Assembly (NCBI GenBank): GCA_947454705.1
Contig: CANGKZ010000007.1
Coordinates: 62,001-126,000 of the forward strand
Length of the DNA stretch: 64,000 nucleotides
Direction: 5' to 3'
Source of the DNA: Verrucomicrobiota bacterium
GTDB taxonomy: Bacteria; Verrucomicrobiota; Verrucomicrobiia; Limisphaerales; UBA9464
The number at the start of each line of letters is the position of its first letter. Position 1 is the stretch's first letter. This document shows, one piece after another, positions 35,971 to 44,810 of the stretch. A program made the position numbers and the translations under genes. The notes under the pieces were generated by a model that was given only the letters and a program-made list of their open reading frames with translations, was not told the DNA's origin and ran no database searches.

Positions 35971-37308
35971 ATGGTCGCGCGCATGACCGGGGCCGTGGCG
36001 CAATACGATGTGATCGTGATCGGAGGAGGGCCGGGAGGAAGCTGCGCCGCCACGATTCTCGCCAGGGCGGGCCGTCGGGTTCTTGTATTGGAAAAGGAAC
36101 ACTTTCCCCGATTCCACATCGGCGAATCCCTGCTGCCCTACAATCATTCCATTTTTGAGGAACTCGGACTGCTGCCCGCCCTCGAAGCCGCGGGCTTTCC
36201 CATGAAAAAGGGCGCCCAGTTTCACCTTGGGAACGGATCCAAAGGAGTGGGCTTCGCCTTTCGCAACGGGCGCTTCACCCGTCACACCTCGGCATTCCAG
36301 GTCGAGCGTTCCAAATTTGATCACATCCTGCTTCAGCACGCCCGGTCCTCCGGAGCGGAGGTGCAGGAAGGCGTGTCGGTCGAGCGCGTGGAGGCCGATG
36401 CTTCCGGAGTTTCGGTGATCGCCGGCACGGCCGCGGGGGCCCGTTCCTGGCGCGCGCGGTTGCTCATCGACGCTTCGGGACGCGGGAATCTCACCGGCAC
36501 CCAGGAGGGAATTCGGGAGCCGAATCCGAAGCTGCGAAAGCTCGCCGTGTTTGGTCACTTCGAGGGAGTGGCGCTCGATGAAGGGGAGAAGGCGGGCGAC
36601 ACCGTTATTGTTCGCCTGGAAAACAAATGGTTCTGGCTGATCCCACTCCGCGTCGGTCCTGGGTGCGACAGCAAGGTGAGCGTCGGCCTCGTGATGGATC
36701 GTGAGGAATTCGCCGCCAACCGCCGGAGTGCGGAGGAAGTGTTCGACCAATTCGTGGCCTCGAGCCCTCCTGTTGCGGCGCGACTCCGCGGGGCGCGCCG
36801 TGGTTCTCCAATTCAGGTCACGAGCGACTTCAGTTATCGAAATCGATCCTTCTGGTCGAATCGCGTGGTGCGGGTCGGCGACGCGGCAGGGTTCATCGAT
36901 CCCATCTTTTCCAGCGGCGTGTTCGTGGCGATGCACTCCGCAAAACTCGCGGCCGCGGCCGTCCTCGAGGAATTAAAGTCCGATGGCAATGGCGCGGTCC
37001 GGTTTCCCGCCTACGAAAAACGGCTTCAGGCCGCCATGGCGATTTACATGGAGATGGTGGACAACTTCTACACCACGCCCTTCATGGAGGTGTTCCTCGA
37101 ACCCCGCGCCAAATGGAACCTGGATGCCGCGGTGAATGCGGTGCTTGCCGGCGAATTGGAAGGCGGGTGGAGGCTGCGCTGGCGCATGCGCGTCTTTTTC
37201 TGGCTGGTCCGCCTGCAGGCAAAACGCCCGTTCATGCCACGTATCACGTTTGATACGACGTCCGGCGGTCAGGGAGCGGAGCCCCAGTCCTCACGCATCC
37301 CGGAATGA
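35971..37308 (+). CDS. flavin-dependent halogenase-family oxidoreductase 1
   Basis: The 445-residue protein (ATG 35971; ATG 35983 and TTG 35947 are alternatives) has the FAD-binding GGGPGG (18-23) and DASGRGN. It carries the family motif W-x-W-x-I-P as WFWLIP (220-225), a lysine in KKGAQF (K79) at the position of the catalytic Lys of phenol/pyrrole-type halogenases, and GDAAGFIDPIFSSG (303-316). These mark the tryptophan/pyrrole halogenase superfamily, which also includes non-halogenating oxidases. It opens the pigment cluster and overlaps the next start by four bases (ATGA). Confidence 0.78.
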   Translation: MVARMTGAVAQYDVIVIGGGPGGSCAATILARAGRRVLVLEKEHFPRFHIGESLLPYNHSIFEELGLLPALEAAGFPMKKGAQFHLGNGSKGVGFAFRNGRFTRHTSAFQVERSKFDHILLQHARSSGAEVQEGVSVERVEADASGVSVIAGTAAGARSWRARLLIDASGRGNLTGTQEGIREPNPKLRKLAVFGHFEGVALDEGEKAGDTVIVRLENKWFWLIPLRVGPGCDSKVSVGLVMDREEFAANRRSAEEVFDQFVASSPPVAARLRGARRGSPIQVTSDFSYRNRSFWSNRVVRVGDAAGFIDPIFSSGVFVAMHSAKLAAAAVLEELKSDGNGAVRFPAYEKRLQAAMAIYMEMVDNFYTTPFMEVFLEPRAKWNLDAAVNAVLAGELEGGWRLRWRMRVFFWLVRLQAKRPFMPRITFDTTSGGQGAEPQSSRIPE

Positions 37309-37790
37309 AAACGACTGGAGGGCCCCGCGCGCTTCGCGCCGCGACAGGGTGTGTCATTGTTGGTTTGCTGCTGATCGCGTCCGGATGCGCCGGTCCGAGG
37401 CTCGCCCCGGTGGATCTCCACGAGCCCGGCTGGGTGGTGCGGGAATCCCAGGTGGTCTGGCGTCCGCGGCGCGATGCACCCGAACTGGTGGGCGAGTTGA
37501 TGGTGGCCACACATCCGGACGGACGCCGATTCGTCCAGCTCAGCAAGCAGGCTTTGCCCTTGATCACCGCGCAGGAATCCAGCCGGGGATGGAATCTGAG
37601 TTCGACCCTGCGCCGTGGACGCTTCGGAGGCGGACCGCCCGCCACGGATCGCGTGCCTTGGTTCCAGTTTTCTTCGATTCCACCGTCGCTCCCCGTTTCG
37701 TCGCGATGGCAATTGGAGACGGGCACCAATGGAATGTGGCGCTTGAGTCAGCCGGCCACCGGTGAAGTGGTGGAAGGGGGAATTCCTTGA
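37305..37790 (+). CDS. lipoprotein of the pigment cluster, DUF3261-like position
   Basis: The 161-residue protein has a lipoprotein signal with lipobox LLIASGC (C28), so it should be lipid-anchored, probably in the outer membrane. The rest is a small beta-rich domain containing GELMVATHPDGRRFVQLSKQ; I cannot match it firmly to a family. In aryl polyene clusters a DUF3261 outer-membrane lipoprotein occurs next to the exporter and LolA genes, and this one has that position. Its ATG overlaps the previous stop and its stop overlaps the exporter start (TTGA). Confidence 0.7.
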   Translation: MKTTGGPRALRAATGCVIVGLLLIASGCAGPRLAPVDLHEPGWVVRESQVVWRPRRDAPELVGELMVATHPDGRRFVQLSKQALPLITAQESSRGWNLSSTLRRGRFGGGPPATDRVPWFQFSSIPPSLPVSSRWQLETGTNGMWRLSQPATGEVVEGGIP

Positions 37791-40700
37791 GCGGAATCGC
37801 GAAGCGGATTCTGGCGGGAATTGTCGCGGTCGTGCTGGTGCTCGGGCTCGTCCGGCTCCGGTTCGATGCCGACATCTTCAATCTTCTCCCGGCCGATCTG
37901 CCGTCGGTGCACGGCCTCCGGCTGCATCAGCGGAATTTCTCCAACGCCCGCGAGCTCATCGTGACGCTGGAATCGTCGGATTCCGACGCAACCGAAGCGG
38001 CGGCACGAAAGGTATCCGCTCGACTGAAGGCCGAACCAGGATTGGTCCGGTCGGCGCGATGGCAGCCGCCGTGGCTGGAGAATCTGGGCGACGGAGCTGA
38101 GAACCTCGCCTGGCTCTGGCTTCAGCAGCCGCCCGATGAGGTGAACCGATTCATCGAACGCCTCTCCCCAACGAACCTGGTGCAGGAACTGAACGCGACG
38201 CGGGAATTGCTGGCGACCTCGCTGGATCCGCAGGTGCTGGCGCGTCGCAGCTACGATCCGCTTGGATTGAGTCAGATCCCCGGGGAATCCGCGCTCGCCG
38301 GGTTCGACACCGGTGTCGGTTTGTTTTCCAACGGCGACGGCACCTTTCGCACCGTGTTCGTAGAGCCGATGGATGGCCGCATGAACTACCGCGCGGCCGC
38401 GGCGTGGGTGGCTTCGGTGCGGCGCGTGGTGGAGGCTGCGGTCGCGGAATCTGGCCCCGGGGCGAAGCAGGTTCGCACCGGGATCAGCGGCGGTCCGGCG
38501 TTCCTCGCGGAGATCTCCACCGGGATGGAAAGCGACCTGCAAAGTTCCGTGGCCAGCACCATCGCGGTGATCGCCGTGCTGTTCTGGCTCGCCCACCGGA
38601 GCTGGCGTCCGCTCGGCTGGTTGATCCTCAGCCTCGGTTTGACCTTGTTGATCACGATGGCGCTCGGCGGACTCATTTTTGGAACACTGAATGTGGTCAG
38701 CCTCGGGTTCGCTGCCGTTCTGCTGGGGCTGGCGGTGGATTATGGATTGGTGAGCTATCAGGAGTTCGCCGCCGCGCCGGGCCAGTCGGTGCGCGAGGTT
38801 CGACACGAGGTGGCCCCTGGCATCGCGTATTCCGCCGCGACCACAGCCTGCACCTTTCTGCTGCTGGGGTTCGCGGGGTTGCCGGGATTGGCCCAGTTGG
38901 GAGTCCTCACGGCGGTGGGCTTGCTGGTGGGTGCGGCCGTGATGCTGTTCGTCTTTCTACCGCTGGTGGCACGGGTTCCGGTGCGTGTCGCGGCCGTTCT
39001 GGAAGCTTCCCCAAGCCCACGGCAAATCGGCTGGGTTCCCACCGGCCTGGTGCTGTTGTTCTGTGCTGTGGTTCTTGGAGCACGGGGATTGCCGGTGGTG
39101 ACCTCAAGCACGGATCCGTTGCGTCCTCGTCAGAGCGCGGCGTATGACACGATGGACCGCTTCAAACAGGCACTCGGGCGGACCAATGAGCCCGTTTGGA
39201 TTCTCGCCTCGGGGGACACGCTGTCGTTGGTGGGCGATCGGCTCGCCGCCTCCGAACGAACCCTCGCCACGGCGAAATCCAATGGCCTGATCACGAGCTT
39301 TACTCTACCTGCGGGATTCTGGCCCCGGCCCGACCGCTCTGGAACCAACCAGGCGGCCATCGCCGCGCTGGGGCGTCGCGAATCGGAGCTGAAAACGGCG
39401 GTGCTCAACGCCGGCTTCACCACCCAGTCGCTTGCGCTGACCGAGGGAGTTCTCAAGGCCTGGAATCGCGGGGCCGGAGACGCGACCCATCCGTGGCCCG
39501 AAAATGAAACAGCGCGCTGGCTGTCGTCCCAGTTCTCGGCGCGCACGCCTTCTGGTCAGTGGCTGGCCCTCGGCATGGTGCAAACGGATTCAACCGTGCT
39601 CCCACGCCTCGATCTTCCCGAGGGCGTGACCTCCACGAGTTGGAGCTCACTCGGATCCTCGCTCCTCGCGCATGTGTCCCGGCGCATTGTGGCGGTCACC
39701 GCGTTGATTGCCGCCATGTTGGTGGCCTGCCTGTGGGTGGCGTTTCGCAACGTGCGGGAGGTGCTTCTCAGCCTTGCGGCGCTGGCGTTGAGTTTCACGC
39801 TGCTGCTGGCGGTCATGGCCTTGATTGGCTGGCAGTGGAATTTGCTCAGCCTGGTCGCGCTTCCGCTGCTGCTCGGCTCGTCGGTCGATTCCACCATCCA
39901 CGTGCAACTCGCGATGCGGCGTCATGGATCGGACCTCCGATCGCTTTGGCGCATCACCGGTCGGGCCCTGCTTCTTTGCGCCGGGGCGAACATCGCGGGA
40001 TTCGGTTCGCTGGCGTGGAGCAACAACCAGGGCCTCGCGAGTCTGGATCTGGTCTGCGCGGTCGGCGTCGGATGTGTCTTTTTGGTCTGCGTGGGATTGC
40101 TGCCCACCTGGCGACGCTGGGTGGTTGCTGAAAATGCGCCGCCGTCCCCGACCGGGAAAAGCGGTCCGCAACCGTCGCGAATCTACGGCGCCTTTGCGTG
40201 GCGCGTGTGTGTGGTCGTGGTGCGTTGGATGCCGCGATGGATGCTGGAGTCCCTCACGCGGATTGGTGTTCGGGGGTATCAGCATCTCAACTCGGACCGC
40301 TTTGAGATCGTGGTCCGGAATCTCCTCCCGCTGGTGGATGGGAATGCCGAGAAGGCGCGCCGTCTTGCGGTTGAGAATTTCGTTCAGTTCGGACGCAAAC
40401 TGGCGGACCTGTGGCGCTACGAGTCGGGGGTTCCCGATGCGGCCGTGGCTCGGCCTGGGGAAGGGTGGCAACATTTTGAAGCCGCGCTGAGCTCGGGACG
40501 CGGCGTGCTGCTGGTGACTCCGCATTTGGGGAATTGGGAATTGGGCGCGCCCCTGTTGGCTGAGCGAGGCGTACGTCCGCTGGTGCTCACGGCGCCGGAG
40601 CCCGAGGGACAACTCACGCGGATTCGCAGCGAGATCCGTTCGCGAATGGGCGTGGACACGTTGGTGGTGGGGGAGAATCCGTTCGCGTTCGTCGAGGTGA

Positions 40701-41053
40701 TTCGACGTCTCCAGGATGGCGGGATCGTGGCCCTGCTTGTGGATCGCCCCCCGGAGGCCACGCGGGTGGACGTTGAGTTTCTTGGCAGGCGATTGCCCGC
40801 GACGATCGCGGCCGCGGAGCTCGCCCGGGCCTCGGGATGCGTGGTGCTCCCGGTTTGCATTGTTCGCGAGTCCGATGGCTATCGCGCCCACACCCTGGCA
40901 CCGATCCCCTACGACCGCGCGCAACTCGGCACCCGCGAAGCCCGCATCGCCTTCACTCAGCGGATGCTGCGTGTCTTTGAACCGGTTCTTCGACAGTATC
41001 CCACCCAGTGGTTTCACTTCGTCCCGGTGTGGAGTCACGACGAACGTTCATGA
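37787..41053 (+). CDS. MMPL/RND-type exporter fused to a lysophospholipid acyltransferase
   Basis: The 1088-residue protein begins at TTG 37787. Residues about 1-790 are an MMPL-type RND permease with two repeats, each a periplasmic loop plus about five membrane helices, and paired helix motifs GLAVDYGLVSYQEF and LLGSSVDSTIHVQLA. From about 830 to 1088 lies an HtrB/LpxL-type acyltransferase with the catalytic HX4E motif HLGNWE (913-918), plus LLVDRPP and FLGRRLPAT. In described clusters these are usually separate proteins. A fused enzyme could acylate the polyene lipid and hand it to the exporter. It is translationally coupled to the preceding lipoprotein gene. Confidence 0.88.
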   Translation: MSGIAKRILAGIVAVVLVLGLVRLRFDADIFNLLPADLPSVHGLRLHQRNFSNARELIVTLESSDSDATEAAARKVSARLKAEPGLVRSARWQPPWLENLGDGAENLAWLWLQQPPDEVNRFIERLSPTNLVQELNATRELLATSLDPQVLARRSYDPLGLSQIPGESALAGFDTGVGLFSNGDGTFRTVFVEPMDGRMNYRAAAAWVASVRRVVEAAVAESGPGAKQVRTGISGGPAFLAEISTGMESDLQSSVASTIAVIAVLFWLAHRSWRPLGWLILSLGLTLLITMALGGLIFGTLNVVSLGFAAVLLGLAVDYGLVSYQEFAAAPGQSVREVRHEVAPGIAYSAATTACTFLLLGFAGLPGLAQLGVLTAVGLLVGAAVMLFVFLPLVARVPVRVAAVLEASPSPRQIGWVPTGLVLLFCAVVLGARGLPVVTSSTDPLRPRQSAAYDTMDRFKQALGRTNEPVWILASGDTLSLVGDRLAASERTLATAKSNGLITSFTLPAGFWPRPDRSGTNQAAIAALGRRESELKTAVLNAGFTTQSLALTEGVLKAWNRGAGDATHPWPENETARWLSSQFSARTPSGQWLALGMVQTDSTVLPRLDLPEGVTSTSWSSLGSSLLAHVSRRIVAVTALIAAMLVACLWVAFRNVREVLLSLAALALSFTLLLAVMALIGWQWNLLSLVALPLLLGSSVDSTIHVQLAMRRHGSDLRSLWRITGRALLLCAGANIAGFGSLAWSNNQGLASLDLVCAVGVGCVFLVCVGLLPTWRRWVVAENAPPSPTGKSGPQPSRIYGAFAWRVCVVVVRWMPRWMLESLTRIGVRGYQHLNSDRFEIVVRNLLPLVDGNAEKARRLAVENFVQFGRKLADLWRYESGVPDAAVARPGEGWQHFEAALSSGRGVLLVTPHLGNWELGAPLLAERGVRPLVLTAPEPEGQLTRIRSEIRSRMGVDTLVVGENPFAFVEVIRRLQDGGIVALLVDRPPEATRVDVEFLGRRLPATIAAAELARASGCVVLPVCIVRESDGYRAHTLAPIPYDRAQLGTREARIAFTQRMLRVFEPVLRQYPTQWFHFVPVWSHDERS

Positions 41054-41054
41054 C

Positions 41055-41786
41055 ATGAACCAGAATCGATGCATCCCTTCCTTTGGGCGGCGTTCTTCCG
41101 CCGTGGCGATCCTCGCATCGCTGGCGTGGTGCTGGGTGTCGATGCTGGCGACCGGCGTCGCAGCGCGTGCCGATGAGCCGGATCAAATTCTGGACCGATG
41201 GCTCGCGACGCAAAAGGACCTCACCTCGTGGAGTTCCGATTTTGTCCAGATTAGGTACCTCAAGGCGTTGACCCAGCCGCTGCGGGCCTCGGGGCATCTC
41301 TGGTTTGAGGCGCCGAACCGTTTTCGATGGGAGCTCGGGAATCCGGTGCAATCGGTGGCGCTCCGGAAGGATGAGAACCTCTGGATTCTTTCGCCGCAGT
41401 TGAAGCGCGCGGAACGCTATTCCCTCAACGAACTGCAAAAAGGGCCGATTCGCGATGCCCTGGCGCTGCTGGACACCGGGTTCCCGCGCGACGCGGCGGA
41501 GTTTCGACGCGGATTCAACTTGGTCCGCCTTTCGACCGCAGGAGGCGTTCACGTGTTTCACCTGCAGCCCAAGGCGTCGGCGGTGAAACGCCTGCTTCCT
41601 GATCTCACGGTCGAGGTGTCGGCCGAATCTTTTTCGCTCACCGCCACGGAGCTGATCTTTGCCGACGGTTCGCGTCTGCGGAACGAGTTCACCCAAAGCG
41701 TGAAGAATCCGAAGCTGCCGGCCGATTGGTTCAATCCGGGCACCAATTCGACCTGGAAGATCTCCGAACCGATGAAGTCGAAATGA
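41055..41786 (+). CDS. LolA-like outer-membrane lipoprotein carrier
   Basis: The 243-residue protein has a signal peptide (cleavage near AARADEP, about residue 38-40) and a LolA-type domain: LTSWSSDFVQIRYL, LRASGHLWFEAPNRFRWEL and LWILSPQLKRAERY. LolA-fold proteins bind lipid acyl chains in the periplasm. Found beside an MMPL exporter, it probably ferries the polyene lipid to the outer membrane, as proposed for LolA homologs in aryl polyene clusters. It starts one base after the exporter stop. Confidence 0.85.
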   Translation: MNQNRCIPSFGRRSSAVAILASLAWCWVSMLATGVAARADEPDQILDRWLATQKDLTSWSSDFVQIRYLKALTQPLRASGHLWFEAPNRFRWELGNPVQSVALRKDENLWILSPQLKRAERYSLNELQKGPIRDALALLDTGFPRDAAEFRRGFNLVRLSTAGGVHVFHLQPKASAVKRLLPDLTVEVSAESFSLTATELIFADGSRLRNEFTQSVKNPKLPADWFNPGTNSTWKISEPMKSK

Positions 41787-41822
41787 ACGCGTCCGATGTT
41801 TCAGGACGGGGAAGGGGTGGCG

Positions 41823-42263
41823 ATGTCTGACCCAATGAATCAGGCGCTCGGGGCGCTGCCCCACGGGCCGGAGTTTCGATTTCTGGATCGGCTCCTTTCC
41901 CTGGAGCCCGGAGTGAGCGGCTCCGGGGAATACTCGCTTCGTGGCGATGAACCGTTTCTCAAGGGGCATTTTCCAGGAAGCCCATTGATGCCCGGCGTGC
42001 TGCTTGTGGAGGCGGCGGCGCAATTGGCCGGAGTCGTGGCCCAGAGTGATCCTGCGCGTTCGCCGCTGCAGAATTTGAAACTCACCGCCATCCGGGCCGC
42101 GAAGATTCTTGGATCCGCCCAGCCCGGAGAGACCATCACCGTCCACGCCCGCGTGGTGGGGCGCATGGGGAATCTCATCCAGGCGCAATCGACGGCGAGT
42201 TGCCGCGGGCAGTTGATTCTCCAGTGCGAGGTGACCCTTTCCGGAACCGGCCCCGGAACCTGA
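41823..42263 (+). CDS. FabZ-type 3-hydroxyacyl-ACP dehydratase (hot-dog fold)
   Basis: The 146-residue protein has the FabZ catalytic pattern GHFPGSPLMPG with H49 and the Glu in LLVEAAAQLAG (E63). It should dehydrate 3-hydroxyacyl-ACP, making the conjugated double bonds. ATG 41823 is preferred over ATG 41796 because GGGAAGGGGTGG lies just upstream. It ends 15 bases before the convergent AMP-ligase gene. Confidence 0.9.
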   Translation: MSDPMNQALGALPHGPEFRFLDRLLSLEPGVSGSGEYSLRGDEPFLKGHFPGSPLMPGVLLVEAAAQLAGVVAQSDPARSPLQNLKLTAIRAAKILGSAQPGETITVHARVVGRMGNLIQAQSTASCRGQLILQCEVTLSGTGPGT

Positions 42264-42278
42264 TCGGGATCCCGGAGT

Positions 42279-43565
42279 TCAGCTTCGTGTTGCGTCCGAC
42301 TCAGGAAAGAGGTGCTGCCGCCACTGGGCTCGCGATCGTTTCCCCCGGGCGTTGACCGGAAGGGAATCGAGGAATCGCCACACCCGCGGAACCTGCCAGG
42401 CGGGCAGTCGTTCGAGGGCAAAGGCGCGCAGGGAATCGGCATCGATCGAACCGTTGGATTCAATCACGGCCACGATGGACTCGCCGCGCTGCTCCCCGGC
42501 GGGGATTCCAAAAACGATACACTCCTTCACCCCAGGATGGGTTCGGAGCACGGCTTCGATGGATTCGGGCGTGATCTTACGTCCGGCCACGTGAATGCGA
42601 TCATCCGCGCGTCCGAGCAGGAACAGTCTGCCGTCCGTCCCTAGATCGATTAGGTCGGTGGAGCGGTACAGGCCGTCTGCGAGCTGGGGTTCGGGTTCCG
42701 GCCAGTAGCCCTGGCCGACCGCAGGGCTGCGCACCTCGAGGCATCCGTCCACGCTCCGTCCCAAATAAACTCCGTGGAGCGCCGTGCCCACGAAGCGCGG
42801 GTCCGTGCGCGGATGCGGGGATCGATCATACGCGATGCCGCCGCATTCCGATGCACCGAGGAAGTTGTGGATCCGGAGGCCGCGCTCATGGAAGACCGAC
42901 GTCTCCAGGGGCAGGGGCAGCGGTGCTCCGGCCGAGAGGGCGATCTCGATGTTCTCAGGAATCGCCCCGGCCTCATGCCAGCTCCGCCAGAGCGCGGGCA
43001 CGGCGGGAAGGGTGATTCGGGTGGATCCCAGAACGCGGGCGGACGACAGGACCATCTCGGGGAGCGGCGAGGGCGCGAGAATCAACGGAATGCCGTGCAG
43101 CAGGAGGGGGAGCACCAAATTTGAAAACCCGTAGCTGTGGGCGAGCGAGATGACCCCGAGGTTGGGAAATGCGCGGGACAGTCCCATGGTGGACACGATG
43201 GCGTCGGCATCGGCGGCCAGCTGGGATGCGGTGAATCCGATGCAGCGCGGCCGTCCTGTAGTCCCAGAAGTGGTCTTCAGGTGAACAATTGACCCCGGGG
43301 GCGCGGGAAACTCGGGCACCGCTTGGCCGGATTCGAGCGGGCAGACCGGTCGGCCGGCCCGCCACGCCCGAAGCAGCGTGAGAAGGAATTCTACGCCGTG
43401 GCCGGACGGAAACAGGATCGGATCGGACTCGGCGGAACGCGCCGGTTCCGAATCGGCGATATCGGCCAGCTGGCGAAACGTCCACGAGCGTCCGCTCGCG
43501 GTTTCGTGCAAGGCGATCTCGTTGGCCTGTGTGGCGACACACTCGCGCCAGCGATCTTCAAGCAT
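42279..43565 (-). CDS. acyl/aryl-AMP ligase (starter-unit activation)
   Basis: The 428-residue adenylate-forming enzyme has the phosphate-binding loop TTSGTTGRPR (98-107), the adenine-binding region LGASECGG, GRADDRIHVAGRKI and a C-terminal lysine in NARGKRSR that fits the catalytic Lys. At 428 residues it is short, as in the stand-alone ligases of aryl polyene clusters that load an aromatic acid onto a carrier protein. The substrate is unknown; hydroxybenzoate or hydroxycinnamate are candidates. Start at ATG 43565; the in-frame extension upstream is rejected because it runs over the divergent gene. Confidence 0.82.
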   Translation of the reverse strand: MLEDRWRECVATQANEIALHETASGRSWTFRQLADIADSEPARSAESDPILFPSGHGVEFLLTLLRAWRAGRPVCPLESGQAVPEFPAPPGSIVHLKTTSGTTGRPRCIGFTASQLAADADAIVSTMGLSRAFPNLGVISLAHSYGFSNLVLPLLLHGIPLILAPSPLPEMVLSSARVLGSTRITLPAVPALWRSWHEAGAIPENIEIALSAGAPLPLPLETSVFHERGLRIHNFLGASECGGIAYDRSPHPRTDPRFVGTALHGVYLGRSVDGCLEVRSPAVGQGYWPEPEPQLADGLYRSTDLIDLGTDGRLFLLGRADDRIHVAGRKITPESIEAVLRTHPGVKECIVFGIPAGEQRGESIVAVIESNGSIDADSLRAFALERLPAWQVPRVWRFLDSLPVNARGKRSRAQWRQHLFPESDATRS

Positions 43566-43608
43566 TGCGCCGGGTGTTAGCCCGCACCTACGGTCGGGTG
43601 CAAGCGGA

Positions 43609-44433
43609 ATGAACAGCCCGGAACCTGTCTTGAACCCCGCCACGCGCACCGGTCTGTGGCTTGTGGCCGGGCTGTCACTTGCGCTGCTGATGTCGGGCTG
43701 CGCAAGCTCCCCCCACGTGAGTCTTCCACCGATGCAACATCCCGCCGATGTCGTGGCGTTCCGCAACGAGACGTTGTGGAGCTACGCGCGGGACCCGGTG
43801 ACGCGGCAGCAGGTTCACCAGCGCCGCGAGCCGCCGCCCGAGTACACGCTTCGCTGCTTTGTGCTGGCCCGGTTGGCGAAGGTGTTTCATGCGCATGCCC
43901 GTTTCGATTCCTCGCTGCCGCCGGTTTCCGACGACGAACTGCGGACGCGGTTGCGCACCGTGTTGAAGCGGGATTCACGCACCGTCAGTTCCCGCGATGC
44001 GTGCGTGGTGTTTCCCGGGTTTGCGAATCTTTACGAATTCAGCCAGGCCCATGAGTCGCTTCTGAAGGCTGAGGCGGGTGGTGCCTGGCAGAGTTATTTC
44101 CAGCGCGGGCATTGGCGGATGATCCTGCCGTTCAGTCGATCCGGACAGGCCGAGGAGGCGGATCAATTGCTGGAGGCGGTTCGAGCCAACCGCGCTCCGG
44201 TGCTGCATGTGTTCACCTTTCCGTCGCTTACCGTGAACCACGCCGTGGTGCTGATGTCGGCCGTGGATTCCCCGGACCGGATTCGGTTCCGCGCCTACGA
44301 TCCGAATGTGCCGGAAGATGTGCTGGAACTGGAGTTTGACCGCGTGGCGCGCACGTTCCGGTTGCCCGCGACCTCCTATTTCATCGGCGGCCCGGTGAAT
44401 GCGTACGAGGTCTATTGCAGCGCGTTGCGCTAG
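43609..44433 (+). CDS. lipid-anchored papain-like cysteine peptidase-fold protein
   Basis: The 274-residue protein has a lipoprotein signal with lipobox LLMSGC. The mature part shows a papain-like order: a Cys in a helix (TLRCFVLARLAKVFHAHA), a His in TVNHAVVL and an Asp/Asn pair in RAYDPN. This is a candidate Cys-His-Asn catalytic site, so a peptidase or transglutaminase-type activity is possible. A link to the pigment pathway rests only on position between the AMP ligase and the methyltransferase. Start chosen at ATG 43609. Confidence 0.65.
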   Translation: MNSPEPVLNPATRTGLWLVAGLSLALLMSGCASSPHVSLPPMQHPADVVAFRNETLWSYARDPVTRQQVHQRREPPPEYTLRCFVLARLAKVFHAHARFDSSLPPVSDDELRTRLRTVLKRDSRTVSSRDACVVFPGFANLYEFSQAHESLLKAEAGGAWQSYFQRGHWRMILPFSRSGQAEEADQLLEAVRANRAPVLHVFTFPSLTVNHAVVLMSAVDSPDRIRFRAYDPNVPEDVLELEFDRVARTFRLPATSYFIGGPVNAYEVYCSALR

Positions 44434-44792
44434 TTCTTCGGTTTCTTCCGCAGGCTCCCGAGGCTGAGGAACAGCCATCCGAAGAAGAACAATCCGGAGG
44501 CGTTGACCCCGAGCGAATAGCCCAGTTTGTAGGTCACCCCGGAATTCACCTGCGCGTAAATCTCCTGATCATGACCGGCCAGCAGCGCCGGCCAGGCCAC
44601 GGGCATCATCGCCCCGTGCAGCATTCCGCGGAACAATCCGGGCGGAGTGGTGAGTTTGGAGTCGGCCTTCATCGCGACCCCGCAGGCCCAGGCGAAGAGA
44701 TAGGCGGTCGCGGCCATGATCGCGAACCGGATCACCCAATGGCGACGGACCGGTGGAGTGGGGGAGCTGGGCGCTTGTTCGGAGGACGGCAT
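44430..44792 (-). CDS. small conserved two-helix membrane protein
   Basis: The 120-residue protein has two membrane segments (about 22-40 and 95-115). The block GLFRGMLHGAMMPVAWPALLAG followed by NSGVTYKLGYSLG resembles an uncharacterised family widespread in Bacteroidota and Proteobacteria that has no assigned activity. Its end overlaps the stop of the convergent lipoprotein gene by a few bases. Confidence 0.65.
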   Translation of the reverse strand: MPSSEQAPSSPTPPVRRHWVIRFAIMAATAYLFAWACGVAMKADSKLTTPPGLFRGMLHGAMMPVAWPALLAGHDQEIYAQVNSGVTYKLGYSLGVNASGLFFFGWLFLSLGSLRKKPKN

Positions 44793-44810
44793 CGCGATTA
44801 GGGTTCGACA

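Noticed and set aside
39647-41038. 463-residue minus-strand frame
   Set aside because: Opposes the MMPL-LPLAT gene and shows only low-complexity arginine/histidine-rich sequence.
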